DNA of 64,000 nt from Paenibacillus oralis (GTDB taxonomy: Bacteria; Bacillota; Bacilli; Paenibacillales; Paenibacillaceae): contig NZ_RRCN01000002.1 in NCBI RefSeq assembly GCF_003863965.1, forward strand, positions 374,569 through 438,568, written 5' to 3'. A model generated the notes under the pieces. That model did not search any database and was not told where the DNA came from. It saw only the letters and a list, made by a program, of their open reading frames with translations. The position numbers and the translations under genes were made by a program. Of this stretch, positions 1 to 10,565 are shown in pieces (within the stretch, counting starts at the first letter, position 1; every line of letters begins with the position of its first letter).

Positions 1-2846
1 AGGCAGAACGTACGGGAATTGAGTGCCCTTTGCAGCTCCATCAATTCCGTTCAAACCGACCCAATAGGAGGTCCTTTAGGGTTACTACTCCCTTTTGAAG
101 TTCTGAACACAGTTTCCCAGCTTGGATCAGCGATATCAGTGATTCTGAAATCATAGACACGTCCAATTACTTGAACGGGAACGGTGTTTGTTGCAACGTA
201 ATTCGCCAAGTCTAAGTTAGCATCCTGCTGGGTAGTAAATCCTGAATTTGGTGAGTTTTCAGCAAAATTTCGGTAATATACTGTATAGTCCCCTTCATTT
301 ACCCACTTCGGAAGATAGAAAGTTGTGGTAATCTGTGGCACAGGAATATCAATCCACGTTTTGGCCGGGTAGAACTTGCTAATATCTCCCGAATAAACAT
401 CAAACTCGAATTGGACCTGTTTTAACTTGATATATTTTGCGTAGTCACGGTTGCCATATCCCGGAATGTTTCGATGCTGCCCCGATGTTGGAATTGTAAC
501 TGTAAAAGGACGATCAAGAATAAAGGCTCGTCTTGAGTAATCAGGGCTTGTTCGTTAATTATGCTCTTTGTCATCCGAAGCATTTGAATAGTTTACAGTC
601 GGGGTATGGACCGTAACAGTATTTATACCATTGATTGGGAACTGCACATCTGCTCCACCGTTTACGTTATTTGGTAACAATTCATAGAAAATAGTTCCTG
701 TCCCTATAGTATTTGCTTTGTTCAGAAGTGTATTGCTAATCATATTGTTGGCTTTATAAAGCACGTCACGACTAATTTTGGTAGGGTTAGGGATATTCGT
801 AGGTGTTGGTCCATCTTTCAATGTCACATTTGGACTCATAATCGTTGTTCCGTTGAAATTGACCATATCGTTATTCACTTTACTTTGGTCGGTATTACTT
901 TCAGCCATACTTTTCAATAAATCTGTATCGTTAGGAATAGCAGGAGGTTGATTTAATCCCCCTCGAAGTATAGGTGGTGTGTAAGTAATCGCCCTAGTAT
1001 TCGCAGGGTTTACATGATTGTTGACTGCTTCGTTGTGTGTTGAGTCGAGAGATGGTGGTGTATATCCTGTAGGTGTCATAGTGACTTTTTCGTGAGGTAG
1101 GGCGTAGTTACTCATTTCAGCACGATTTATAACGTACACTTCCAGATTATTAATCATCCAGTAAGAGTAATCACGGTACATTTGAAATGTGTATGTTTTT
1201 GACTGCGTATCTGCTTTTTGGACAGGTGGGCCAGGTACACAACCTGTTTCTGAGCATCTAGGAGGTCCAGGAACTGTCCATGTACGAGAATACTTAACTT
1301 GAACAGTGCAGTTATATGTTGTTTTACCGGACATCTTAGCCCACTCTTGCTTAAAGAGATAATTATCTGATGTCGCATTTATATATAGAGATTCAGATGT
1401 TGGAATTCCTTGAAGTACATCAAATTTCTCAGAATCTCTATTGTCAGCTCTTATAACGCCATTTGCATCCGGTTCCATATCACTTTGCCTCATGAGAGAT
1501 GACTGAGTAGGAGTACCAATGATCCATGTGCATTGACCGGAGCCTCCAGGCTGTTCGGGATTCTCATTGCCAGGGTTATCCCCTCCATAATCTATGCACG
1601 TACATCCGGTTCCAACTGTCATATCAAATGTGTCTTGTTCGTTAAGTGTTTGAGCCTGGTCAACAAAATGGGCTGTGATTGTAGCTGTTCCAGAAGTTGC
1701 AACAGATGAAACTAGCCCAGAATCATTAACGGTCATTATACTCGGAGCAGAACTCGTCCATGTTAATTTGTCATGCTTCTTCAATGGCCATATACTTCCG
1801 TCAACTTTTGTAAGTGTAGCGGTCAGTTGTGTGGTTCCCCCTGGAGCAACGCATGTATTTCCAGTTATTTCGAGACCGGAAACACCATCTGCAAATGTTG
1901 CTCTAAGAACTTTATCCTTGTATCGATAAGTAAAAGAGTTGAAATCAGCATAAAACTTTGAAAAATACCAGACTTGTTTAGCACCAGGACTTGACCAATC
2001 TCTATGGTACGTGTCGTTGTTAAATGTTTGTTGGAAGTATATTGTAATTTTATTTATGCTCTCAACATTCGCAACTTGTCCGCCTACTGTACTTGGATCG
2101 GAAGTACCAGTCGTTCCGTGTACGTCGGGAATTTCGGTGCTATCGTCTACCACTACATTTGCAACAGTTACATCCGTAACAGAGATAGCACCGTCTTTAA
2201 TCCAAAGATCATTTAGTGGGTCAGTTGGGTCATTAATATAAAAAGCCTGTGATCTGGGAATATCTGCTTCCAGATAAGGGTCTGTACAACCAGGATAACG
2301 CGGAAGAGCTTTTCCACCAAATGTCTCAGTTGGTACATTATCATCACAGCCTATACTATCGGTTTTACTGACGCGCCCACCGCCTGCTCTCCAGTGTTCA
2401 CCATACCAATTTGCTGCACTGCCAACTGACCACCGATCCCAGTAATATACTCCTCCGTAGTTTGAGTTATTACGAGAAGTGACTTTGAGTTTTGTTCCAG
2501 ATAGAGTATCTTTCAACCCATCAGCTGAAGTATATTTTGACTTTCCTGGAGTGAATCCAGATAGCAGGCGTAAAACTTGCCCAGTAGATTTATCTAACCA
2601 TTCAAGTTTCTTAATGATTTTTCCTGCAGGAGCTTCAACTACAATAGGTTTTGTACTTAAGGTGGCTTTATCTGAAAACAAATACCCTCCGTAATCGTAA
2701 TCATTGCTTTCGCCTTCCATTTCATAAGTAACATCTCGGGCCTCTTCACCTGCAGCCCTAGCTACATTCAAAGATGGGAAGATAGCCATTGTTCCGGTTA
2801 AAAATGAGACAAGTAATGCAATAGACACGACTCGAAGAAACTTCAA
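1..2846 (-). pseudogene. Broken secreted surface protein with Ig-like (Big-2) domain
   Basis: The reading frame starts at TTG 2846, 12 bases after the SLH gene, and opens with a Sec signal peptide (about residues 1-31, ending ..ARAAG). A bacterial Ig-like group 2 domain lies near residues 325-415 (GGTTQLTATL, then WTSSAPSIMTV). The 763-aa open part ends at TAA 555-557. The same frame continues past the stop as ..ILDRPFTVTIPTSGQH.., matching the intact protein at 4718-8008, where the stop position aligns with Gln in HNQKTKP. A second lesion near 70-76 (one base lost, KGPPIG instead of KGTSYW) ends the frame again, after which homology resumes in another frame to the window edge. So this is a paralogue broken by one nonsense and one frameshift mutation. 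The first 763 residues may still be made and secreted. The true 3' end lies outside the window. Confidence 0.8.
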
Positions 2847-2858
2847 TTGATCACGTCC

Positions 2859-4082
2859 TTACTTTGAAAGAACCGAAGAAGATAACGTACTGCTATTTAG
2901 TGGTGCACCAAATGGCATTGTCTCGACAATAATTTGAAGCATACCACTGGTTTGGAATTTCGTCTTTGGGATGACAAGTCCGTAAACTTCCTTTTTCGGA
3001 TCTTTAGATTTTATTAGTGTCGGTTGATTGATACCGTTACGCTGTCCAGAGTATCCACGAATTGATAAGGACAGACGGTTCGTAGGATACAATTCTGGTT
3101 TTTTATTTACAACCAATGTTGAATCCAGTAAAACTACATACACGTCCATATCATCTGTAAATTTTGTTTCTTTGCCACCCAGCACCCAAACGAGTTTGTC
3201 TTTAATAGGCAGCAACTTACGATTCGGATCTTTTAGGTCGTTCCAGTCAATAGCGGTAATGCTATTCACTTGGCCTTTGACATGTCCATCGCTTGCTGCA
3301 ACCGTTAATTTTCTTTCCTTCCAAGAATTGATCCCGTGATTCTGATTGTTTTGATTTCCTGGAGCATTAAATATGTCCTCTGCCACAGTGAAAATATTGG
3401 TTTTATGCCAATACATTTCTGCAGCGGCAACGGCGTATTTATCGACTGATAGCTTCTTTCCATCCTTTATGGATAAGATACGTTCAATCACTGTAATAGA
3501 TTGGGCTCTTGTAGTTGTTCCATCAGGAGCTATAACTCCAGGAGCGGTTCCAGTTATAATCCCTTGTTTTGTTGCTAAATACATCCATTCTTTTTCTTCT
3601 ACATCAGTTATACCAAGAGATCTAACAGCGATTTTTGCCATTTCTTCACGACTCATTACTCTTGTCCAATCTGAATCGCTAAAGTCTCCGGGTGCATAGA
3701 TACCCGCTGATTGTGCAGCGCTTACATATGGCGCATACCAACCACCACTTGCAGTACCGACATTTAACCCCACTGCGGAAACAAGCATTTTAACGAATTC
3801 AGCTCGGGAGACATTGTTATTGGGGAGGAAATTACCATTAGGATAACCATCAACATAACCTCGATTAATTGCTTCGACGATACTTTTTTCAGCCCAATGG
3901 TCGACAACATCTTTAAAGTTTTTATCGACATTTTCAATGGGACTTTTTGAAGTATCACTACCAAAATCAACAGTTGCATTGATATCATCGTAAACTGCAG
4001 CGTTTGCCGTCTGGTTACCAACAGGTGCTTGTGCATATAAGAGAGTAAGTGCTGTCAAGCATGCTAATAGTGACTTTTTCAC
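2859..4082 (-). CDS. Secreted S-layer homology (SLH) domain protein
   Basis: The product has 407 aa with a signal peptide (MKKSLLACLTALTLLYAQ.., cleavage near NAA) and three SLH repeats at about residues 55-215. The markers are FKDVVDHWAEKSI, GYPNGNFLPNNNVSRAEF and, in the last repeat, IAPDGTTTRAQS. SLH repeats bind pyruvylated secondary cell-wall polymer, so this protein probably sits on the cell wall. The C-terminal half (about 230-407) is not recognised. The start is GTG 4082 behind AGGAGGAG. It is the first gene of a two-gene unit with the broken Big-2 protein and may anchor or display partner surface proteins or the pilus. The SLH call is strong; the role is inference. Confidence 0.88.
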   Translation of the reverse strand: MKKSLLACLTALTLLYAQAPVGNQTANAAVYDDINATVDFGSDTSKSPIENVDKNFKDVVDHWAEKSIVEAINRGYVDGYPNGNFLPNNNVSRAEFVKMLVSAVGLNVGTASGGWYAPYVSAAQSAGIYAPGDFSDSDWTRVMSREEMAKIAVRSLGITDVEEKEWMYLATKQGIITGTAPGVIAPDGTTTRAQSITVIERILSIKDGKKLSVDKYAVAAAEMYWHKTNIFTVAEDIFNAPGNQNNQNHGINSWKERKLTVAASDGHVKGQVNSITAIDWNDLKDPNRKLLPIKDKLVWVLGGKETKFTDDMDVYVVLLDSTLVVNKKPELYPTNRLSLSIRGYSGQRNGINQPTLIKSKDPKKEVYGLVIPKTKFQTSGMLQIIVETMPFGAPLNSSTLSSSVLSK

Positions 4083-4573
4083 ATTTTTCTCCTCCTAGAG
4101 TCTCTTTTTCTCCATAATACTCCGCTTTAGCCTGAGAGCACGAATGTTGGAGCTTATAATTTAATATCGGAAAAGATGATCATTTTTGTTGTTCAAGGTA
4201 TTCCGATTGGGGAGAAATATATTGTGGCGGTTGTCGTAATCTCGCCGAGAGACTTCAAATCATATTGGCATCAGCAATCTGGAACAGGGGTTTATACCTG
4301 AAAGCCAAATTAGGAGATGGATAAAGCATTTGGGAAGATAGAATAATCATGTTCGTAGTCAAGGCAGATACTTATGTTAGAATTCTCATGGTAGATTCAA
4401 TTACGGTATTTACACCTGAGTGAAGAAAATACTTCGGAATGTGGGCAATGCAAAGCACTTGATACGCTTCATCTGTTTGTCAGGTGTATGGCCCATAACA
4501 CCTATACAACTCGCAGGAATGACAGAGCTTATTAGTATAACGATTGATTGCTATTCTCCATACCTCCTCCCTC
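4083..4573. other. Intergenic region with long 5' leader of the SLH gene
   Basis: No convincing intact gene. On the minus strand this is the untranslated leader between the 4650-4678 promoter and GTG 4082. On the plus strand a short frame (about 4174-4296) reads VVQGIPIGEKY, resembling VQGIPMGEKYY in the protein encoded at 9579-10565. It may be a small remnant of that family, but the rest does not match and I give it low weight. Confidence 0.4.
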
Positions 4574-4623
4574 AAAAAAAAGCACAGCCGATTCATTGGG
4601 TATAACCCTGAATGGCGGTGCTT
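4574..4623 (-). terminator. Hairpin plus U tract: terminator or attenuator
   Basis: Read on the minus strand, GGAAGCACCGCCATTC pairs with GAATCGGCTGTGCTT (one bulge) and is followed by TTTTTTTT. It lies about 95 bases past the end of the 1,096-aa surface gene and about 27 bases after the -10 box of the promoter at 4650-4678. It can therefore end the upstream unit and attenuate the SLH unit. The preceding AAAGCGGAAGCAC resembles the two other leader hairpins at 9449 and 20545. Confidence 0.75.
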
Positions 4624-4649
4624 CCGCTTTAGAATATTCGATTAGCTTC

Positions 4650-4678
4650 ATTATATATCATTCAAGACCATAATACAA
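4650..4678 (-). promoter_or_regulatory. Sigma-A type promoter for the SLH gene unit
   Basis: On the minus strand, TTGTAT (4673-4678) is followed after 17 bases by TATAAT (4650-4655). It lies just downstream of the stop codon of the 1,096-aa surface gene and upstream of the terminator-like hairpin, giving a leader of about 560 bases before GTG 4082. Confidence 0.6.
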
Positions 4679-4717
4679 TATATTCCAAGATTGAGTGATC
4701 CTCACCAATCGACAAAC

Positions 4718-7700
4718 TTAGTGTGTTCCTTTTGGTGCAAAATCGTCATACGAAGAAAGATTTGCATCATAGAAAATTACATCGCCGTCCTCGATGTTAA
4801 ACTGTACACCGTATGGATCGGTGATAATGTGATCTCGGCTGTCATCTGCACTATCATACCCCTCCATATCCCACCATTGATTGTTCAAGGGACCATGAAT
4901 GTATTGGAGATATGGATTAGATAGGTCCGCGTTTCGAATGGTTTCGATATTAAAGTTCACAGTTATATATCCATTCCTCAGAAAGATTGGAGACTTTTCA
5001 TCTAACCTGTTCTTCCGGCCATATTCTGCCAGATCAGTCCCTTTAGGCACGACATACACCGCTGCAGGAAGACTGTATTCACCATACCATTGCTGTATTG
5101 ATGCATTTACTCGGGCAGGTGTAGCATTGGCGTTACTTGGACGATCAAAAGTATTGATGAACGTTCTAAGAGGTGATGGAAGGATATGAACATCATATCC
5201 CCCTACGTAGGTAGGCTCAGAGGAACGTTTAATAAAGTTTGACACATACTGGTTCCTGGTGATGTTCCAACCGGTGCTCAAGTCGTAGATCGTTCCCGCC
5301 GTATTCACGATATTTGTGTATGGAACATTTCGAAGACGTTCGTTTAAAACGATCTCCCGGCGTTCAACATCAGCTGCAGATCCAACCTTCACAAACTTTT
5401 GAGTATCCGAATGATAGTACAAATCAACAGGAATCCGCTTTGCAGAGGTTTTTGGGTCATTATCCTGAAAATAAAAAGTTGGTGTTATCCGAATTGCATC
5501 GGTATCCCCGAACATATTTCCCTTTGTTTTCAAATCAAACTTAAAATGGTATCCACTCTTTACTGATACGTTCTTGTAGTTAGGTAATGGATGGCTACCT
5601 CTTAAGATTGGCAACACATAAGGATAGGTAGAACCGTTTGCAGCACCATCAATTCCTTTTAAGCCAACCCAATAAGATGTTCCTTTTGAGGCGCTACTTC
5701 CTTTTCCTATTCGGAAAACAGACTCCCAATTGAGATCCGCTATGTCTGTTACTCTAAAGTCATAAACGCGGCCAATTGCATCAACAGGTACCGTATCATA
5801 AGCGATATGGTTTTTTAAATCCAAGTTAGCGTTAGTTTCGTTTGTAGCACCTGAGGGTGCATTGTGAGCAATGGTTCGAAATTCAACATCATAATATCCT
5901 TCGTCGACCCAAACTGGTAGGTAGAAAGTGAAGGATTCCTTCTCTTTGTCAACCTCGATCCATGTATGTTTAGGATAAAACTTTGTTTTTGAACTATTAT
6001 ATACGTCAAAGGGGAATCGTACCTGCTTGCCGCCGATGTACTTGAGATAATTTCGGTTTCCGTATCCCAGGTAATTCGTGTGCTGCCCACTGTTTGGCAT
6101 GTCCACTGTAAACGGCCGATCTAGGATGATCGCGGAACGCCCTTTAGCCGGCTTTGTCTTCTGGTTGTGCGCCTTATCGTCGGAAACGCTGGGATAGATC
6201 ACAACCGGCGTATGTACCGTAACCGAATTGATGCCGTTGATCGGGAAATTTTTATTGGTGTCCCCGTCGGTACTCCCGGCCATGAGTTCGTAATAAATCG
6301 TCCCACTACTCGGTTGATTCGCTTTATTTGTTTTGCTTGTTGGAATTGTATGATTTGGGCTGTACAATACGTTGTCATTAATGATTTTCGCTTCCGGAAT
6401 TTTACCCGGCATTTCAGTTTTCTCCTCTGCCCAGGCGTCATTTATAATTGTTTGACCTTCAAATTCCAGCAAATCATTTCGGACAAACAGTTTGGGCGCA
6501 CGTTTACTGCCTTCTGCTTCCATTTCCCCTCTCTCGCGAGTATCGTTTTCAATATCCGGTCTTTTAGTTCCGCCATCGATGTCCTTATCATTCAAGACAA
6601 TGGTTTTAACCGGAGGAGATTTGATATGGGTAGTGTAAGACGCCAACACAAAATCGGGCGGCTCATAACCCGTTGGCACAATAGTAATTCCACCACCATC
6701 AAAAGCATAGTTCAATAACGTCGCCTTGACTATCTCATAGATATGAAATTCATCTACTGCCCAGTAAGCATAGGGCTTTGTAACCTTAGCGTCATAAGTC
6801 AACGTTACATCTTCAGACTTGTTCCTCCAGCCGACACCGAATACGAGTTCCTTCCAGTGCAGATTAAAATTTCTAGTTACAGGCACAGTAAAGGTGCAAG
6901 TCCCTACCATTTTATTGTATTTGTGGTTATACAAATATTCTTTTGTCGTGACATTCCCATACAAACTTTCCGAGGTCGGTATACCATCTGCTACATCAAA
7001 GCGTTCATTCCCCCGGTTGTCTGCTTTAATGACCGCGCTCGCGTTAGGGCTAAAATCCTTGCCGACCATAGACTGCTCCGGCGTAGGCTTGGTACACTTC
7101 ACATCCGGCTGCTCATCCGTATCCTTTTCTTCGTAGTAAAAATAAAGATAATATGAAGAAAATTCACCCTTATAGGTGAACTCCGGGGGATCTCCTGTCG
7201 CGTTTGGACCACCTGAAGGTTCTCCCTGCGTGCTTTTACGATAGCCTTTATACTCGTAATTTGTAGTACCTGGCGTCGCCCTATACGCATAAGTCTTGTT
7301 TTTTATCAACTTTTCCGTGTAATCCTTAAACCCTTCAACCCCGTCGAGGGGTTTGCCGGTTGTAGTAAAGTGCTTGATGATCGCATTGCCTTCTGAAGGT
7401 TCAAGGGTGATGGTAAATAGGGTTGGAAAGTAGTAACGATACCCCTCTACCCCATCCGCAAAATGCTGACCCTTTTCTTCTTCTTCTTTTCTACGATCAA
7501 TCGGTTCGACTTGAGCCCCTAAGTAACCTGCCGTAATATAAACCGGATACGTGGCAATGTTGGTTCCAATACCTGAAGGAGTATATTTGGTGTACTTATA
7601 AGTTCCAGTTGAAGTGGCGTCTTTATAATAACCAAGATTTTTACCTTCCAGTTCTCCAGTTCTTGATGCATTAAAAATTTCTTCCCAGTAGTTGCCTGAA

Positions 7701-8008
7701 TACGTGAATTGGCTTGGAACAACGCTTTTTATTTTCCGGTTAGAATTAAATTGAAATGTATAATCGAACCCATCAATCGTTGGAGACATTCCTGGTGCTA
7801 CTCCATTTGTCCATGTACCACTAGCATTTTTCCAAACTTCGTAGTATACCATTCCAAGGAAATAGTATACATTTTCATCATTTGGATCCTGGAACATCCG
7901 AGATGGCTCAATGGCTGCATCAACCTTGCCAGGATAGATCATTACCGTAGAGCAAAAAAGTAATATGGCTGCAAGTATTGATATAGTCCATTTCTTTAGC
8001 TTTAACAT
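4718..8008 (-). CDS. Very large secreted surface protein, unknown family
   Basis: The product is about 1,096 aa. The chosen start is ATG 8008 (MLKLKKWTISILAAILLF..) behind AAAGGAG; a GTG at 8029 in the same frame lies upstream of that site. A Sec signal peptide ends near VDAA. The rest is predicted extracellular, Tyr/Thr-rich, without a membrane segment, SLH repeat or LPXTG motif that I can see. The stretch from about residue 310 onward is paralogous to the broken protein at 1-2846 (shared GIPTSESLY, FPINGIN, VTVHTP, LDRPFTV, GSS.KG). It follows the CuAO-N-like gene by 17 bases and shares its promoter at 9534-9562. The context suggests an adhesin or a surface partner of the Tad-like machine; that is inference, as no named domain is recognised. 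Confidence 0.85.
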   Translation of the reverse strand: MLKLKKWTISILAAILLFCSTVMIYPGKVDAAIEPSRMFQDPNDENVYYFLGMVYYEVWKNASGTWTNGVAPGMSPTIDGFDYTFQFNSNRKIKSVVPSQFTYSGNYWEEIFNASRTGELEGKNLGYYKDATSTGTYKYTKYTPSGIGTNIATYPVYITAGYLGAQVEPIDRRKEEEEKGQHFADGVEGYRYYFPTLFTITLEPSEGNAIIKHFTTTGKPLDGVEGFKDYTEKLIKNKTYAYRATPGTTNYEYKGYRKSTQGEPSGGPNATGDPPEFTYKGEFSSYYLYFYYEEKDTDEQPDVKCTKPTPEQSMVGKDFSPNASAVIKADNRGNERFDVADGIPTSESLYGNVTTKEYLYNHKYNKMVGTCTFTVPVTRNFNLHWKELVFGVGWRNKSEDVTLTYDAKVTKPYAYWAVDEFHIYEIVKATLLNYAFDGGGITIVPTGYEPPDFVLASYTTHIKSPPVKTIVLNDKDIDGGTKRPDIENDTRERGEMEAEGSKRAPKLFVRNDLLEFEGQTIINDAWAEEKTEMPGKIPEAKIINDNVLYSPNHTIPTSKTNKANQPSSGTIYYELMAGSTDGDTNKNFPINGINSVTVHTPVVIYPSVSDDKAHNQKTKPAKGRSAIILDRPFTVDMPNSGQHTNYLGYGNRNYLKYIGGKQVRFPFDVYNSSKTKFYPKHTWIEVDKEKESFTFYLPVWVDEGYYDVEFRTIAHNAPSGATNETNANLDLKNHIAYDTVPVDAIGRVYDFRVTDIADLNWESVFRIGKGSSASKGTSYWVGLKGIDGAANGSTYPYVLPILRGSHPLPNYKNVSVKSGYHFKFDLKTKGNMFGDTDAIRITPTFYFQDNDPKTSAKRIPVDLYYHSDTQKFVKVGSAADVERREIVLNERLRNVPYTNIVNTAGTIYDLSTGWNITRNQYVSNFIKRSSEPTYVGGYDVHILPSPLRTFINTFDRPSNANATPARVNASIQQWYGEYSLPAAVYVVPKGTDLAEYGRKNRLDEKSPIFLRNGYITVNFNIETIRNADLSNPYLQYIHGPLNNQWWDMEGYDSADDSRDHIITDPYGVQFNIEDGDVIFYDANLSSYDDFAPKGTH

Positions 8009-8025
8009 CGTGCCGCTCACTCCTT

Positions 8026-8979
8026 TCACTTAAAAGGATTAGTGAACGCGACAATATAGTTTTTAGGATAAACGGATCTAAATGCAATATAATCAGCTGT
8101 TTGTAGATCATACTTTTTCCAATCAACATTATCCATATAAACTCCATTAACAAATTTGTCTCCTGTACTTAACACTGGATAATAGTTCGTAATCGTTCCA
8201 TCTCCATGCTTAGTCCCTGAATTTAATCCGTCCCGACGATATTTCACGTTATTGTTAGCAACCATATGATAGATGGGTGAACCATTTTCGTTACTGCGTA
8301 CAGCGATATAATCCTCCCCATTCAGTTTAACCAAGTACATATCATAGATTATAAAGTTATCGGCCATTTGAATTGGAAGTTGTGAAGTATTAAATATTTT
8401 AATCCCTTCATACGGCTCGTCAGAGATATTCTTTAACAGAGCCTGACTTTGCTTAAAATACTTACTGAAATCACTCAATTTCTTCATTTTAAACTGCTCA
8501 TCATCCGTACTTGGAATATTCTTCTCTCCGATCCAGACCCATTGACCAGCTTTATCCCAACTCACCTTTTCGCCTAGGTTTTCGCTGACAAAGCGCAATG
8601 GGACATAGGTTCGTCCCTTCACCGCTTTAGCCTTGGTATCCATCGTTACCTTTTTACCATCCACCGAAGCTATGCTACTTCCCAAGGTTAGTGAAATAGT
8701 TTTATTCCCTTTTGTATAAGAGACTGTCTTCCCTTTATAGCCGACTTTTGCGCCCAGTTCTTCCCCAACTCCACGGAGAGGAACTTGAACACGCCCATTC
8801 TCCATAGCCGGATCGCCGCCATCAAATTTCACTTTTTTTCCGTTAATGATGACAGCCAGTTCAGGGCCACCTACAATTACGGGAGTATTCTTGCCTGCTG
8901 CATCAACCGGCACAGTTAAAGAAAATGAATTAAATAGAATTGCTCCACCCATTAGTACCGCTAACAATCTTTTCATACC
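8026..8979 (-). CDS. Secreted protein with copper-amine-oxidase-N-like domain
   Basis: The product is about 317 aa with a signal peptide (MKRLLAVLMGGAILFNSF.., cleavage near VDAAG). Residues about 25-155 carry the repeat typical of the copper amine oxidase N-terminal-like domain (PF07833): INGKKVKF, GRVQVPLRGVGEELGAKV, SVDGKKVTM, GRTYVPLRFVSENLG, VSWDK. These domains occur widely in Paenibacillus secreted proteins and do not imply oxidase activity. The C-terminal half is unrecognised. I chose ATG 8979; ATG 8997 is an alternative, but its own codons form the AAGGAG element. It is the first gene of the unit with the 1,096-aa protein. Confidence 0.85.
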   Translation of the reverse strand, partial: GMKRLLAVLMGGAILFNSFSLTVPVDAAGKNTPVIVGGPELAVIINGKKVKFDGGDPAMENGRVQVPLRGVGEELGAKVGYKGKTVSYTKGNKTISLTLGSSIASVDGKKVTMDTKAKAVKGRTYVPLRFVSENLGEKVSWDKAGQWVWIGEKNIPSTDDEQFKMKKLSDFSKYFKQSQALLKNISDEPYEGIKIFNTSQLPIQMADNFIIYDMYLVKLNGEDYIAVRSNENGSPIYHMVANNNVKYRRDGLNSGTKHGDGTITNYYPVLSTGDKFVNGVYMDNVDWKKYDLQTADYIAFRSVYPKNYIVAFTNPFK

Positions 8980-9448
8980 TTTACTCAGCTCCTTCATATT
9001 TCATCATGATAATTTTGGCTTCCTAAAAAGCCCCTTGATAACCCCAAAACATAGCCTTTGCACACGCTACCCAAAGTCCTGCCTTCACATCAGAAAACCA
9101 CTGTCTGCAAACCACTGTCTGCCGGTACAGTACTAAGTGCTCCGAACGCTCCAAACGTAATCTCACCCGCCAAGAAAATAAAAACATTAAACCAGAAACA
9201 ACAAGCTTAAAACAATACAACCAGAGATTATAATGAGTATTTCCTGGGTATCAGACTTCCGTTTAGCATCTCTGGGATAAAGGTCTGATCCGGGAGATCG
9301 TGAGCCGCCTACTCTTCCTTTGTACCACCACCTGTCTCCTAACTATATGGTAAACTAAATATCTTTTGCGCGCGATTTTTGCTACCCCCAATATATCGGA
9401 AAGATTGGTGAAATTCTGTAAGACTCTTGATTATAAAAACATTGGAGG
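8980..9448. other. Long 5' leader of the surface-protein unit
   Basis: No supported gene. This is about 470 bases of transcribed leader (minus strand) between the hairpin at 9449-9489 and the CuAO-N-like gene. A minus-strand frame 9023-9220 (65 codons) has no ribosome binding site and no recognisable features. An imperfect inverted repeat near 9222-9280 (AGAGATTATAATGAGTA.. against ..GCATCTCTGG) could fold into an RNA stem. Confidence 0.5.
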
Positions 9449-9489
9449 CAAAAAAGCACGCAAATTACCCAAAGGTAATAAGCGTGCTT
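9449..9489 (-). terminator. Terminator-like leader hairpin
   Basis: On the minus strand, AAGCACGC .. GCGTGCTT with an inner ATTACC/GGTAAT stem is followed by TTTTTTGCC. It lies about 45 bases after the -10 box of the promoter at 9534-9562. The preceding bases (GGGTCC..AAAGCG) match the leader at 20545-20620. It would terminate most transcripts from the pilus operon and from this promoter unless relieved. Confidence 0.78.
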
Positions 9490-9533
9490 CGCTTTAAGGA
9501 CCCAACGGTCATATTCAGTTTATTTATACAAAT

Positions 9534-9562
9534 ATATTAGAGGATTTACTCCTCTATGTCAA
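9534..9562 (-). promoter_or_regulatory. Strong sigma-A promoter of the surface-protein unit
   Basis: On the minus strand, TTGACA (9557-9562) is followed after exactly 17 bases by TAATAT (9534-9539). The spacer contains the perfect inverted repeat GAGGA-gtaaa-TCCTC, a plausible operator. Downstream is TGTATAAATAAACTGAATAT, identical to the sequence after the -10 box of the pilus operon promoter. It starts just beyond the last gene of the pilus operon. Confidence 0.78.
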
Positions 9563-9578
9563 ATAGATATTCCAACTC

Positions 9579-10565
9579 CTACCTAATGCCAATGGTACAC
9601 TCTAAAGGAATATAGCCATTAGCAGCTGCTTCCTTTTCTGAAGTAAAGACCTCTACTGTAGTAAACTCTGATATACATGACTTTTTGGAGTAATAATACT
9701 TCCTCCCATTTGCAATAATTCCGTTGTATACCGGTTTTTTAACAATTCGGCTTCCACCAAGAGCATAGTTATTGTAGTATTTTTCACCCATCGGAATACC
9801 TTGGACAAATGATAGAACTCCAACGTCATTAATCGTATTGTTCCATTGTTCTTGGCTTATTAGTGGGAGTGTAAATGTGTACGCTACACCGATCCGCTTT
9901 GCATAATTGTTGTATTGATTAATGTAATATTCAAGATCACGTTGAATTGAATTAACTATGGACGATCTTCGTACTTGATCAAAGACCTGAGAATCACTTA
10001 GTAAAGAAATTCCTGTATCAGATGAGATTTCTCCTCTGAATCCCTCAAACCATTTTTGATCTGAGTTCCGATTCACGGTGACATAATCATCTAATGTAAA
10101 AGCAAATGTGTTCCCTTTTTGATCTGCATGGGCGTATGGTTTCTTCGGACTCCACACATGTTTAAGCTCCTTTTGACCGGCAGCATTCGTATACTCATCC
10201 ATGTAATAGACGTAATAACCGTCATAGCCAACAACCAAGAGAACGGGCACATAATTTTGAATTACTCCTTGGCCAATCGGATCGTTGAATACGTTGAAAT
10301 TCAAGTACAATGAATTAAAAAATGTCTGTGCTGCTTCTTCTTTATTAATTCTAAGACGTTTTTGAAATTCGTACTGAGCTTCGGCACTTTGACTTGCGTT
10401 TGTAATCAGCGCTTTGGCAGCATCTTGAGTCGCGGTATCCATTGCATGGTTATACCTTGTTTCGAGAATTTGATGTTTCCGGTTATGCGAAATATTGATG
10501 TTATTTATAATAAAAAATGGGAGAAGAATCAGAGTGAATATTATTACAAATTTAGTAATCCTCAT
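9579..10565 (-). CDS. Exported protein of the Tad-like cluster
   Basis: The product has 328 aa with an N-terminal hydrophobic segment (about 4-22, FVIIFTLILLPFFIINN) that is probably a signal anchor; the rest is predicted outside. ATG 10565 overlaps the preceding stop by 14 bases and uses GGAGG 11 bases upstream. It is the last gene of the pilus operon. N-terminally anchored proteins after pilin genes in Tad clusters are often minor pilins or TadE/TadF-like pseudopilins. This one has a helical region after the anchor (about 23-90), but I cannot assign it to a family. Confidence 0.75.
   Translation of the reverse strand: MRITKFVIIFTLILLPFFIINNINISHNRKHQILETRYNHAMDTATQDAAKALITNASQSAEAQYEFQKRLRINKEEAAQTFFNSLYLNFNVFNDPIGQGVIQNYVPVLLVVGYDGYYVYYMDEYTNAAGQKELKHVWSPKKPYAHADQKGNTFAFTLDDYVTVNRNSDQKWFEGFRGEISSDTGISLLSDSQVFDQVRRSSIVNSIQRDLEYYINQYNNYAKRIGVAYTFTLPLISQEQWNNTINDVGVLSFVQGIPMGEKYYNNYALGGSRIVKKPVYNGIIANGRKYYYSKKSCISEFTTVEVFTSEKEAAANGYIPLECTIGIR

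Noticed and set aside
9023..9220. 65-codon frame in the leader of the CuAO-N-like gene.
   Set aside because: No RBS, no start in a good context and no protein-like motif.
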